Origin: Stereum hirsutum FP-91666 SS1
Lineage: Eukaryota > Basidiomycota > Agaricomycetes > Russulales > Stereaceae
Length of the DNA: 64,000 nucleotides
Direction of reading: 5' to 3'
Assembly (NCBI RefSeq): GCF_000264905.1
Contig: NW_006763152.1
Location: 62,001-126,000, forward strand
Part shown: positions 25,102-37,422 of the stretch, in pieces
How the letters are laid out: the number at the start of each line of letters is the position of its first letter
Position numbering within the stretch: the stretch's first letter is position 1
Program-made: the position numbers and the translations under genes
The notes under the pieces: generated by a model
What the model was told of the DNA's origin: nothing
What the model saw: only the letters and a program-made list of their open reading frames with translations
Database searches by the model: none

Positions 25102-28100
25102 CTACGACATCTCCTCGTCGACGTCAATGACACTTCCTTCATCTGTGCCTTCCTCCCCGTCTTGATACGTCGCCCACACACTCTCACTTTCAGGGCCTCC
25201 GACGACCAAATCCATGAGGTCTCGAGCTAGATCTTCAGAACGGATACAGAAGGGTATTATCAGCTTCTATGAAGAAGAAAATGTCACGTGGGAGATAGAT
25301 CCCGCGGACAATGCAGCGGGTGAACGTACCGGCAATCTGCTCCAACACGACCTTTTCCTCATCTCCCACCTCATCCGGAGGTTCCGCATAAGTCAATCGA
25401 CCAAGCGTAACGACGAACATATGCGATATCCCATTGAATTGTCGGTGCGACGCTTGGTGCAGTCTTAGCGCTAGGTTCACGTTCGGATCAGGTGCGAACA
25501 CGAGGTAGTTGAGCAGGATGAGGGCGTGTTTGATGAGGCCGACAGTGCTAATAAGTATGGTAAATGCATGTTCTGGAGGGTTAGCGAGTGTAATAAAAGA
25601 TATGTTAAGGAAGACGCGTACGACTTGATGAGGGATGGCGACCGCATCAGTGCGGGGTCTTCCTCCCACAACGGGACGGTCAGAATCGTCAAGAACGAAA
25701 TCAAGCTGAGGATCACAGAATGACTTTCGTTGAGGACCGCCAGCCCGTCTGCGTGTGCCAGCGCCAGGAGGGTAAACGTAGAAAGTATCGATGCTCGCAT
25801 CGAATCTGCCTGCTCGAAATCGTAAAACAATGCGTGTGAGATTCGGAGGATGAAAGACACACGACGATCTTAAGGGAAAAGACAACGGATGCGCACCCCA
25901 TATCCTACATGTTTCGAATCGGTGAGCAAGGCGCACAGACTTTCCATCTGTGGGAGCCGCAAGCGGTTTCCAGCCTGACTATGCTCAGATCGCGACTGTC
26001 GATTAGATTGCTCCCCAGCGCCCTCAGGCAGCGCAAGAAAGTCCGAATACAGACTCGTCCCTACACAATCCCGTAGCCGTCAGTGGAGCATGCGGCCAAT
26101 TGCAAAAAGGGATTGCATACGTGTAGCAAGTAACGCAACAAGCCTCGTGCTCTGCTCCAGGAACCACGTTGGCTGAGAAGGATCCAGGAGCGTCGACAGG
26201 GTACCAGGAGACTTGATCACCACCGATAGCCTGTAGATGAATCATTCGCATGTATAGGTCAGTTCCGAAGAGGGGCTAGTTTTATAGAAAAAGGCGCACA
26301 GGTGTTCGAATGCGGGAGGTAGCGACCAGCAGACTGCATCCAAAAACCCAAGAACGGCCTTCGGAAGGTCGGTAAGGTGCTTCTTTTCGACATTTTGAGG
26401 GTCGGTCTTCGTCTGGACGGGTGGTAGATGCGTAGAGACGGTCTGACAGATGGTCGTAAAGATCATAGGAGCATCGTTTTCAGGCTCGGGGTCGGTAGGC
26501 TCGAGTAGTGAGATGATGAAGCTAGGGAGGAAGACGGTGCAGGTGGACAGAATGGAGAGTAGAGCTGCAAGAGGAAGTGTCTGGAGTAAACATCAAGGTA
26601 TGAGCTATATTGCGGCGACGAAGCTCGATTGGTGATGTTAACATACCTGCTCCTGCCGAAGCAATATGGCTGCCATCTGCACGAAGGCCGTAGATACCGT
26701 CCGATATAAAGGCTCTAAACTTGAACCTCTGGAAGCAGAGCCCATAGCCTCCAGAATCGTGGCCGATGCACTGGAGTAAGCGGAGGCATCGTCGTTCAGT
26801 GAGCTTGTCACGCTCAGCAGCGTTTGGAAGGTGTTTGAGCGCGACCCTGGGACGGAATGTGTAAAGATTATCTGGTTTAACTATGAGTAGAGGTGACATC
26901 GTAGCAAATAATCAGCATACACCACATCAAAACCGTTCGTCGTGGAGAGGAGAAGTAGTGGCTTACATGGGCGACCCAGTCTGGAGGGTCCATCTTCGCA
27001 ATCTCTTCCTCTTCTTGCGACTGTGTCGGTGTAGAAAGATCCATCCCGAAACTCATATCCAGCTCAGCGTCCATCATCACGTCTTCGCTACCGTCTGCCT
27101 CTTCATCCATCTCTCTCCTCAGCACTGCGATCTGTTGACTCCTGGCAGAAGGCCTGGCAGGGCTGCTCGGCGGCGAAGGCTGCATGGTACCCAAAGGCTG
27201 CACATCGTTCACGTCACGCTGACTAGGCGCAGGCGCTGCTGCCATCGCTGCGGCCACCGCCAAACGAGCTCGAGATGGAGGTAAAATCGGTGGCTGTGGT
27301 CTCTCCTGTACGGTCTCCTGTTCCTTCTCTTTCCCTCTCAACGGACTCGCGACAGTCGACTGGGATGGCTCCGGGTGGCGCCTCCGTTCCGGAGAAGGTA
27401 AGAACGCGTTCTCGAACCCTGGCAGCACCGGTCGTTTCTTCGCAGAGAGAGCTGGAGGCTGAACGGCCAATTTCTTGCTTCTACGATGAGGACTATCCGG
27501 TGCGACGTTCCCAAACTTCGGCCGTGGAGGTGAATCGGGTTTCCTCCCAATATTGGCCAAACCACTCGGACCAGCGACAGCGTTCTGAAGATTGAGTAGG
27601 GATCTAGGCTTTACCTCCGTCTGGTCCCACCGCCTCATTTGGCTTGACATAGGTACGGGTGTCGGCGTCGAAGGCCCAGGTCCTTGTGTGAGACGATTGC
27701 CGGTCGAGGCGTTCCAGGGCGTTTTGCGAACGGTGGATGTCTCGAGCTCATGTTGTTTGAAGGTGAACTGGGTCTTGAGACGTTCAAGCTCCTCTTTCAT
27801 GTCGCGCTGAATCTGGAGTTGGACGGCCTCGGCGGCTTCTTTTGCGGCACGAAGTTTGACTTGCTCGGCGAGATAAGTTTGGTTCGCCTAAGATGAAAGG
27901 CTGAAGGTAAATCAGTGTGTTATGATGCGAGGGAGACACGAAGAAAAACGCAAACCTTCTCCATATTCTCGCGAAGAATGATGACTTCGCCCGCTTTGGC
28001 GCGCTTAGCGTTGAGTGCCTCCTTCAACGACGTTTGCATCTCCTCATTCGACCGTTGCAGCTAGCCAAGCATGCCTATGAGGAAAAGCACAGGAAAAATG

Positions 28101-29050
28101 GAAAACCACGAGACGGGACCTACAGCTTCAAACTGAGCACGCAACTCCGCCAACTCTTCCTCCATCTTCCGCGCGTTTTCATCTTGATTGGGAGCAGGGG
28201 ACGGTTCACGTGTAATGACAAGTGATGCCCTCCGAGTATGTTGTTGTACTGGTGTCGCTCTATTATTAAAGGATGGGTTCGAAATTTGTCGCGCAAGGCC
28301 TTGACTTAAGCGTGGTCCAGATCCTGAACCTCCTGAACCAGAAAACGAAGTGACGCGACCAATAACTGGTCGTTCGTGCTGTTGGTTATGATTCTGTGGG
28401 GCATGCGCGTTGACGAAAGGAAGAGGCTGGCGAGATGAAGTAGGGTTATGGTTCTGATTTGGAGTGTATCGCGAGGGAGGATGGGCAGGCGCTTGAGGAA
28501 TGTAAGAACCTATCACTTGGAGACCTGACCGAGTGCGCTGCAGGGTAGCTGGTTTTGTTGTAGGCCCGCTCGCGTTGGATCCACCACTGGCCGTCCTACT
28601 TCCGCTCCCGCTCGCCTGCTGAATATTGCCTGAGCTCGAGTTGGACATGCTCGATGCAGGTCGCTTCATACCCCCACCAACGCCAGCATTTACCCCACCT
28701 ATGGCCCTCTGTACCAAGTCCTGACTACTGTCCCGCTGAACTCCATAAAATCCATCGCGCACCGAAATCTCTGGTAGATCCAAATCTTCAAGCGAGTATG
28801 CGGCGGGACCAGGCGGGACCGCCGGACGTTGTTGAACTTGAACTGGCGCCCTCCATCCGCTGGCAGTCTTCTGTCGCTTCGCTGGTGGTTGTGGGGGGAC
28901 ATATCGTGGATGGTATAGGGGTGGTGGTCGTTGTGTGGAAGTAGCCTGCGCTTGCGAAGCTATGAACTTGCTCTCCTCGGCGTCAAGTGCAGCGAGGGCC
29001 TCGTCGTCAAAGACGATGTCATCCTCGAAGTAGTCGTCAGAATTATCCAT
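25102..29050 (-). CDS. rad26: Rad26/ATRIP-type DNA damage checkpoint protein
   Basis: Likely the ATR-interacting partner (Rad26 in fission yeast, ATRIP, Ddc2/UvsD) that brings the ATR kinase to RPA-coated single-stranded DNA. The N-terminus is acidic (MDNSDDYFEDDIVFDDEALA), as in ATRIP orthologues, followed by a long Ser/Gly/Pro/Gln-rich region. A coiled coil is built from three exons (KMEEELAELRAQFEA, LQRSNEEMQTSLKEALNAKR, LAEQVKLRAAKEAAEAVQLQ). After a second disordered stretch (SPPRPKFGNVAPDSP) comes a helical-repeat C-terminal half (TLPLAALLSILSTC, ISTVGLIKHALILLNYLVF). It ends VIDVDEEMS at 25102. At least eight exons. The coiled coil followed by a helical repeat, and the acidic start, support the call; there is no catalytic motif to check. 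Clustered ACGCG motifs lie about 100 bases upstream of the start. Confidence 0.75.
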
Positions 29051-29149
29051 CCAGAAAAAACGATGTGGATTATGGCGGATATATAAGCATGAGCGCAACA
29101 AGATGGTGGTGGTCGAAAACAAAAGCAGGTCACGCTCATTTCGATGGCG

Positions 29150-29167
29150 ACGCGACGCGACGCGTCG
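29150..29167 (-). promoter_or_regulatory. Clustered MCB-like motifs upstream of rad26
   Basis: ACGCGACGCGACGCGTCG holds three overlapping ACGCG cores including a full ACGCGT (29160-29165), about 100 bases before the rad26 ATG. ACGCGT is the MluI cell-cycle box bound by MBF in yeasts and drives G1/S expression of replication and repair genes. Function here is inferred from position and known biology. Confidence 0.55.
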
Positions 29168-29473
29168 TGGGACCCCGGAGAGTCGGTCTCGTACCACGGT
29201 GCCACCTTTCAGTTTCCGTCGTCAGAATATCTCGTCAACAAGTGTACATCGCATCAGAAGAGGGGAAGTGATTCGGAAAAATCATATTGACATCGTTCTC
29301 GTGTCCACAAGTAATTCTGACAGAATACCTCCACTATTAAGTATGTAACTAAGTAGTGCATGTTTCGATACCTAGGCAGTGTGGCGTGCAACATTTGGTA
29401 CAAAATCATTCAGAAAAGCCAACACAATAAAACACCAGATCCTCCACGTGAAATAGGCAAAGCAACAGTAACA

Positions 29474-29959
29474 TTAAACCTCCGCCTGACGCTTCAAAAG
29501 AGGAATCGTTTCATCTATCTCCTCGAAGAGACTCCGTTCTAGAAGACCTTCATCGACCATCGCCATCAAAAGATCCCTAGTCCACGTTCGACAACTATTG
29601 ACAACAGATGTCCTCTCAAATACGACAGCATTGGCAAGCTCCAAAATCCTGTCGCGCTGTGCTCGAGTGAACTGCCCGAGCGAAATGAATGTATGTGTTG
29701 TCAAAGCTCCATCCAATCCTGCCTTGGCGAAGGGGGCATAATATGCGTAGTTGCCCGGCATGCCGCTGAGCTGGATGATCTGGATCACGCTGCCCCCTTC
29801 CTTGCTAGGGCCATTCTCCCATTGGAGAAGAACGTGTCGGTCGCCGAAGCCTGGATAGGATAGTCCATCTGCACAGAGTTGGATCGTCTTCATTGTGTCG
29901 TTATCGGGATACTCGGAGTAGATGTCGCCCATATAGTGGCGAGGTAGCCTTGGAGCCAT
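29474..29959 (-). CDS. Small conserved fungal protein of unknown function
   Basis: Single exon of 161 residues starting MAPRLPRHYMGDIYSEYPDN at an ATG in good context (AAGAACATGG). An in-frame ATG at 29968 or an alternative start at 29998 would add a few residues. There is no signal peptide or membrane helix. Notable segments are LLQWENGPSKEGGSVIQIIQ, FISLGQFTRAQRDRILELA and CRTWTRDLLMAMVDEGLL. The Cys-Arg-Thr-Trp box near the C-terminus recalls small proteins found widely in mushroom genomes. I know no assigned function. It sits upstream of rad26 on the same strand with 423 bases between. Confidence 0.65.
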   Translation of the reverse strand: MAPRLPRHYMGDIYSEYPDNDTMKTIQLCADGLSYPGFGDRHVLLQWENGPSKEGGSVIQIIQLSGMPGNYAYYAPFAKAGLDGALTTHTFISLGQFTRAQRDRILELANAVVFERTSVVNSCRTWTRDLLMAMVDEGLLERSLFEEIDETIPLLKRQAEV

Positions 29960-32220
29960 GTTCTTTGAGAGAAGTGGCATAAGGAAGGATATACTCAACT
30001 GTGGAAGAACATACGCTCACGACTTAATCCTCGGGAAGTGGTAACACACAGCTGATCGAAGAGGAAAATGTCAGCGTATATACCATATGCCAACATGGAT
30101 CTCAAGACCTGCCTGGATGCGGAATGCCACTCCTTTTTTTTTTGTCTGTACTGCGTTCGTGGAGGATCTCGTGTTTTTCTGTGTTGACTTTCTTGAATAA
30201 TTTTGTACCAAATGTGATTTTCCCGCTACTTTAGTAGTGGGTCTTACAGGAAGTATTGTTTGGTTTTTGGCGGAGAATCGTGCAATTCCCTTACATGGAA
30301 ATTGCTGAGTCAGAATCGGATCGGATCTTCCGCGCTCCTTCCGCGCTCATCATCGCACGTGCAGGCTCGGGTGCATTTGTCTACTGTACAGTTGTGGCTG
30401 CCTCTCGCGCGTCGCCGTCTTCGTTCTGCTTTGCTTTCTGCAACGTCGTCCATCTTCGCCCATTCGCGCTACATCCAATATCATCGCTTTCTGTCTTGCT
30501 ATCACTCCTCCCTCGCTCTCTGTATTCAGCCGTTTCGAGGCCTTGATGTGCTCATTCTCGTAGAAGTTACTCCGAGATCTCTTCGCGCTTTTCGCTACAG
30601 TCAATTACCCCGTAATGGGTCACCTACTGTTTACGGCGAAGGCTGGCATCGAAAGGCCAAGAATGCTATGATATCATGCTCCAAAGCTTCGAATGGGAGC
30701 ACAACTCCACCATATGAGGGCTTCGAGCGCCCGCATTTGGAAGGTGACCCATTACGAGGTACTGGCCCACCACGGGGTAATTGACTGTACTGCACAAAAC
30801 ACAGCAAACTCTCAATGTTGCTCTCAGAACCTTCCCGCTACTCTGTTGCGCTCTGAGATCTTATAATTCTTCCCACTGATTGTGGCTCTTACCATTCACA
30901 TAAGTTTTTTCTCGGTCATATCGGGAACTTCTGGTGTGGACTGGATACCTGTTTGCCCTCCACATGGGATGGGTCTTCTATACGGCCTGATGCTTCGTGT
31001 ACGTCCCTTTTCCTTCTCATACATTGTCTGTCTTATGTGCTTTCGCCTCGTAGTGTTTCTCGTTACAAGTGATTGTCGCCCTCCATCTCTCCCACTGCTC
31101 AACCACCTCGGTCTTGAGCAACCACCTGCCGCCCAAGTGGGCTCTTCTGCTTCCCATGTGGGACGATTTACTGCTGCCCATGTGGGTTCTTTGTCTTCTG
31201 CTCCTTCGTCCGTCCGTTGCTGCACCTACCCATTCGTCGATGTCTGTTGATTGTAGTAATACCTGTGTATAATATTTTTGTCTCAGTTGATGGCTATTGT
31301 CAATTGGATATAGTCTCTGCTGCCCCTTCCGATACTTTGTGCATGGTTGCTCCTATATTTTGATCAACAAGCATTTGTTCCCGGTCCCTGATGATAGTTC
31401 GCTGTGCATGCATGCATCCCAATCACCAGTTGAAGAATACTGAAAGCTCGCATCACAGCACTTAGGAAGGAATATTCATGTAGTCGGCTGAGCCTTAAAA
31501 TGAATGTGCTGCAAAGCTTTCGTCAAAACACAAATGTTGGCCGCAGCTTACTCTCCCATTATTTGAGCAAATATCAATTATTATGTTCCGTGAAGTTGCA
31601 TTGTCTGATGCACTGGTTGGGTAGTACGAAGCATTAAAAGTCAGTTCGTGGTCATCCTTCCAAGTAGCGGGACCTGCCGTTCACCGGCCTTACGCCTGCG
31701 TTATTTCCTTATTGGCTCCGCTCCGGCCGCGTCCGAGCTTGATCATGATTTCGTGCAGCGTGGCACGGTTCAGGACCAAACCATATCAACCTACGAACAC
31801 ATTTCGGACAGTATGTAAGTGAAGCCCTGCCTACACGACTGCCGCCCCAGACCAACCAGCCTAAGCGTCCTCCGTAGGTCTCAAAAAAGAGGCGGAAGCT
31901 GTACTTCTCGACTACGTTCCTGGCCGGCCAGCGGTGACCCAGGAACTGGAGTGAGGAAAGGGTGTGGCCATGGCAGGACGTACGTCGCACTGTGGTGTCG
32001 AATGACAACGGGAGGCGACGGAGCGAGGGCGCTGGAGGCTACACAGGCCAAGGGGATAGCAGGCGATGTGAGGGAGAGCCTGCCTGCCATGTCGGGGGCT
32101 GGCGGAGTCGAGTCGACCGGCTGGCACGCTCTCCCTCGGATTGAGATAGAGATGAACGGAGAAGAACCACTGCTCGTCGCTGGAGAAACAGACTTTGAGG
32201 GCCATTTATCCGGCGACATG
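29960..32220. other. Intergenic with an intact MITE, no gene seen
   Basis: About 2.2 kb between the small conserved protein and the 3' end of UPF2. It contains the TA-flanked MITE at 30598-30787. The 31100-31200 stretch has three near-copies of CCCANGTGGG. Frames at 31819-32283 overlap the UPF2 end on the other strand and look like shadows. Confidence 0.5.
30598..30787. mobile_element. Tc1/mariner-type MITE with TA target-site duplication
   Basis: A 190-base element with a perfect 15-base terminal inverted repeat (CAGTCAATTACCCCG at the left, its complement at the right end), flanked on both sides by TA (30596-30597 and 30788-30789). A second inner inverted repeat (TAATGGGTCACC / GGTGACCCATTA) lies inside. 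TA duplication and CAGT-starting ends are the hallmark of Tc1/mariner/Fot1 non-autonomous elements. No transposase. A decayed copy is at 21495-21713. Confidence 0.88.
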
Positions 32221-35200
32221 TTATCCCGCGAGACGGATCTTGACGGGTCGACTCTTCATTTCGAGCGCTGCGATCATGAATGAAATCCCAATCAGCTTTT
32301 GTTTCAGCAGCTGACGAAGCAACTGACCTTTCAACTCCTCCGCCTCCTCCCTTTGCTCGTAGTTCAACACCAGCCTCTTCAAGTGCTGCTGCTCGACCTT
32401 ATCCTGCATCTGCGCCGTCCTCGTCTGCACCGCAAGAGCACTCTCGGATGGAATCGCCAACTGTCTCGTCTGCTGCTTATTCCCCCGCTTCGTGATCACC
32501 GTGAAATTCATGACTCCAGCTCCCTCCGAGCCCTGTATCACCTCCGTCTCCTCTCCGTCTCCCTCAGCACCAACACCGGCGCCGATCCCATCTTCAACGC
32601 CTCCTCCCACTCCTCCCACCTTCTTCTTCTTCAAATTCTGCGGCAGCACCGCGCTCTCCCATAGCGCCTGCGCCGTCCTCCGATCCACCTTCCTCGACTC
32701 AGTAGATGTATCGACGACCATCTTTGCGAGCTCCTTCGCGAACTCCGAGTCTTCTTCCTCAGAGGGGCCAAGGTTCTCCTGAGAGGAGGTAACGACGATC
32801 TCAGGTTCAGGCGAGGGTCCGCGATCTTCAAGTTCGTTCGGATTCGTATTGGCGTTGTCTTCTTCCTCTTCTGCATCTTCTTCATCTCCGGGTCGTTCGG
32901 CTTCGTCGCCGCTGTCTTCGCCACTGTCATCACCGTCGCCTTCTCCTGCGGTGACTATTGTCGATATGCTCGTCAGTGATATTTTTGTGGAGGCAGAAAG
33001 AAAGAAGGATGACGTACGACCAGCCGTCTGATACGCGTTAGCAAACATCTCGTCGACCGCGGTCGCGGCCTCGTCGACAGTCTTGAACAAAGTCAACTTT
33101 GGACGGATAGCCTGTGCCCAAGATTAAACACGGTCAGTTCCAATATCAAATCAAAAAGAAGAGACAAACGGATGGTACCTCAATGGAATCCGTCACCATG
33201 AACTCGACGTCCATCGGCCACGGTTCTTTGCAAAGGATGTAGTACTGTGAATTGCAATATTCGTGGTCAGTAACAGGCCACAAGATAACAACCTACGGGA
33301 GAATACGTGAGGACAGAGAAGAGACGAACCTGGAAGAACGTCAGGAAATTATCCAACTTCTTCTTCTGCGAGCCCCTATCGAAGCACATCCCACACGTAT
33401 CCAGTAGCACGCACACGAGCCGCACGCGGAAGAAGTCGTCCGGCATATCCACCGGACAAGGAAACATCGGCAGCGGATGCCCTTCCGCTACATTCCCAAG
33501 GTCAACAATCATCCCTACACACCCACCTCCACCTCCCACCGGTGGAAGAACAGACAAGAGGAGGGGCAAATAAAAGTGGAAGACTCACGATGCCCAAAAG
33601 TGACCAACCCCCAGAACGTATCAAAAACCAACCCACTAGAAATCAACCTATAGATATACAACTCGCCCAGATACTTACACACCGCCACCCTCCTCTGATT
33701 CTCCTTATACACATTACTCTCCAGCCCCCGCCTCACATCCTCCACCACCTGATCCACCACACCGATCGCAAACTCCGGGTGATACCGCTGCAAGTCATAC
33801 GTCAACATCGCAAGCAGTGCGATATTGGAGTATCGGAGCTTGTACGGCTTCGTGAACACTTTGTGTAAAGTGGAGGTCACGGCGGGTGATGTCCAGTCGA
33901 GCTTCCGGAGGAGCTTGAGGACTTTGTCAATGCTCTTCTTCGAAAGGACGTCGTGGATGAGATGCCTTATGAACAGTTCCATCGGCGTGCGCTCTTTCTC
34001 CTGGCGAGGAGCCCGTTCGGGCGGGTTGGCCTGGTAGTAAGCGTTCTCGAGCATGAGCAGCTGTCGTTGGTCGAAATGCTGCATGCTCTGCTTGCGCTTC
34101 ATCAGCTCGAGCATCGTCGCGAACCGCTGCTTCGTCTCTTCGTTGCGGAGTAAGAAGCGGCCACAGCCCTCAAGGAGGAGGGCGATATTGTCGAGGTTCG
34201 TGCCGGAGAAGTCGTCCAGGCAGACTTTGAACATGTGTAGAATGAGGTGAGGTGGGACGACTTTGAACTTGGTGAGGTTCGAGAGGAAGGTGATGTTCTG
34301 TGGAACCAGAGTATTAATGATTCAGTTCAATGGGAATGACGGGAGTAGGAGGTACGGCGGACCTTCCTACGGGTGTCTGCGAGCTCCTTGACTACATTCT
34401 TCTTCCTCTGCAGGTACCTGAACTCTTCGTCCAACTGCCGCCTCATCAGCGACAGAAGACCATGAGCTATAGAAATAAACCTACATAAGCCAAAATGTCC
34501 GTCACAATATCCGGCATGAACGGCGCGAGCGTCGCTATGAGCCTCGAATAATGCGGCAACAAATCCGTTCGATTCTTCGGCACCTGCGTCAAGAACTACA
34601 TGGACACATAGTAGATGATGTGAGCAAGAAAGCAACGAATCGAGGGTATGAATGCATTATGGTAAGCACCTTGACGAGCCTCTTCCGCGCCGCCTTCGAG
34701 TTCAAGAACGCGAACTCCACTGCCACATTATCGAGCAAGCTCCGATTCGTACAGTCGGGCAATCTTGCGAGCAATGCCGTGAGGAGCTGCGAAGGACCTT
34801 GTGGGGCTAGTGTCGGCGAACCAGGAGGAGACGTCTCCTTGGGCGTTCCGGGAATGGGGGTGGCGGTACTGGAGCCGTGCGCGTCAGGGGGCCAGCAAAA
34901 ATCTATGGGGAGGATAAAATGCACATACCCCTCATCTTCAATGTCTTCATCTGCGACCTCTTCAGCCCTTGAGGCAGCGTTACCATTCTGCGCCACACCT
35001 CCCTCCTTCACCTTCGTCGTCAACCCCTCCAGTTCCTCTTCCAACTTCCTGACTTCCTCCTCCTCTCTCTTCTTGGCCTCTTCCTCCTCCTCCTCTCTAT
35101 CCTTTTCCTTCTCCTCTTCCTTTCCCTTTTCTCCATCCTTCCCCCTATCCTCAACTCCCAGAATACTCCGCGGTACGAGCTCACGTAGGTCTTGAATGTC

Positions 35201-36745
35201 TTCAAAGAACCGCCTCTCCTCCTCGTCTTCCCATTTCGACGTGATTCCGAGCGTGATTTCGTCTGTCTCGTCGGAGTTGAGGAGAGAAGAGGAGTTGGTC
35301 CCAATTTGGATGGATGTGGTAGTTTGAGAGGAGGTCGGGAGGGATGGGAGGGGGGTGTAGAGGAGCTCGGAGAGGCTGTGGGCATGAAACTATCAAATCA
35401 GAACTCATCGAATATCACAGAGATGGTAAAGAGGGAACAAGAAGGGGGTAAGGGGACGCACGTTTGACAGCTCGCGAGCAGTTTCTCGTAGTTCTTCGTC
35501 ATCTTTTCGTAGGCCTGTTGTCTATCCTCGAATATTTCGCCCGAACGGATATACGCCTCGTGATTCCTCCTGTCTTGCTCTTGAAGCCTCTACAATCCAT
35601 TACCACCAAGATCAGTCCAGACTCATAAACAACAGGAAAAATGTACGCAGGTCAGACACACCTTATGTTCGATGACAAGCTTCTTCGCCACACTATCAAA
35701 GTAACCCTCACACATCTTCTTGAACCGATCTCTAATCTCCTTCTCGACCAGTTCATCCGCTTCATCCGCGTCCGCCAGAGCGGGGAAAGCACCGTTCTGA
35801 TGCATGGCCGCCGTCTCTCCGGATAAGGAACCGTTTTCGGATGAGGCGGAAACTTGCTTGGTGGCGGGCGGTGTGAGGCCGAGAAACGGTCGCGCATAAG
35901 ACTTCAGGAAGGTCGTAAGGAGAGGGAGCGAGGATAGAGACGAATCGTTCGAAAGCTACTCGGCCTCGTCAACAAACAGCACGCAGAATAATAGCGTTAT
36001 GGTGCTCACTAGATCTCTGAGCGCCTTGATCATCCACTCTCCGCCGCTACGTCCTGGAGCGTCCCGTATGATTCCAACCAGCGCAAGTTCTGCACACACG
36101 CGAAGTATAGGTCTCTGTCTCTGTACTCGCGCCGCCTCTTCCTTCTCTCTCTGCTCCGGAGCCATGCCAGCAAGTGTGGCTTTAGACGCTGGTGCTAGCG
36201 CCACCGCAAGATGGCCGATGAGCGCAGGCGTAAATGTCTTCGGAAAGCGTCTGTGAAGTGCAGAGATGACCTATGACAACTCACGCAATTAGCATACGAT
36301 ATACGACGAGTATGAAATGGTAGACGGATCGAGAATAGGATGGGGATGTACCTCGGTCGCACTCCAAATATCCTTCTCGAGCTTGCACCTCGCTATCCCC
36401 TCCGTAATGGCGCCGGCGATCTCATCGATATATTTCTCGAGCGTGAGCGTATCGACGTCTTTGATGATCTGGTCGCGGTTGTCGAGGCCGATGGAGAGCT
36501 TTATGCGTTTGATGAGGGCGGTGTGGCGCTTGAGAGATGAGTCGAGTGCTTTCGTAGGTTCTGATTGAGACGCCCGCCAAATTTCCAGAGAACGACCTTG
36601 AGCATGGGACTTCAAAAAACTGGATACGATTGTTACGCAACATACCATCTCCGGCGTGGTTTATGTTCAGATCTTTGAGCTGAGCGCGTTTCTGTCGGCG
36701 AGCGCGCTCCTCGTCGAGTTTTCCGTTCGTGGCTGAGTCAGCCAT
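32221..36745 (-). CDS. upf2: UPF2 (nonsense-mediated mRNA decay factor)
   Basis: Scaffold joining UPF1 and UPF3 in nonsense-mediated decay, mainly cytoplasmic. It starts at 36745 (MADSATNGKLDEERARRQKR). The first MIF4G repeat begins with SLKRHTALIKRIKLSI and LEKYIDEIAGAI and continues through FPKTFTPALIGHLAVALAPA. A charged linker (EEEARRRQ-rich, 35.0-35.3 kb) follows. The second MIF4G includes PQGPSQLLTALLARLPDCTN and AVEFAFLNSKAARKRLVK; the third includes IALLLEGCGRFLLRNEETKQ, LRKLDWTSPAVTSTLHKVF and LRYSNIALLAMLTYDLQRYH. An acidic region (EEEEDNANTNPNELED) precedes the UPF1-binding C-terminus (TRQLAIPSESALAVQTR, LKRLVLNYEQREEAEELK). A last intron (62 bases) links EELK to ALEMKSRPVKIRLAG. 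More than ten introns. Divergently placed to SDR copy C. Confidence 0.93.
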
Positions 36746-37422
36746 AGTGGATATCAGGCGAAAGTTTCAAGTACGTCTTCTGGACATTCAAGCGTCGACT
36801 AGGTCCTGTCTGAGCCTGTTAGAGACAAGAACATGGAGGTATGAGTCCAAGGTATGGACAGCACAGGGCACTTCCGAGGACTGGGCGGAGTCTGAATTTG
36901 CGGCCTCGACAGAGTTACTTATACCAACTCTAAGTTATCCTCTAAGCTACCCTTCACGGCCTTCCAAATTATCTCCTCTGTGTATCAAAAAGCACCGCAT
37001 ACGAAGTGTGCTAATATCTCGTTGGACGAACACTATAGAACCTGATATATTTCGTCGGAGAGTGCAAGTTGTTGTGGCACCAATTTTGGACTCCGCAAGC
37101 CGACAGCCTGCCGTGGCACCTCTTCCGTCCTTGTTTGAGTTTCTCCTTCCCTCCTTCTACCAAAGGCTCTCAGCGGCTTGCAAAACACTCGGAATTTAAT
37201 GCTGGTTCCACTTGTTCGAATGGGACTAGGGGGTCTGTGGCAGCGGCTATGCTTGATACTCGTCTTTCCCACCGTACCCACTCTGCCTTCTAGAACCCAT
37301 CAAAGTATGGTCAGCACAGTCACCTGGACGTGACTTGGTACACATACTGAACCTGGTACTCTGTCGATTTGAGAACGAAAGTTTCTCTTCCAAGAACCTT
37401 TACTCTGCTCTAACTTGCTCTC
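36746..37422. promoter_or_regulatory. Divergent intergenic region between UPF2 and SDR copy C
   Basis: A 677-base region separating two divergent starts, so it must hold both promoters. No clear TATA box or repeat was recognised. Confidence 0.5.

Noticed and set aside
31140..31200. Three CCCANGTGGG-like palindromes
   Set aside because: Short, irregularly spaced and not near a supported gene start.
31819..32283. 154-codon plus-strand frame
   Set aside because: Overlaps the UPF2 end on the other strand, composition looks random, no domain.
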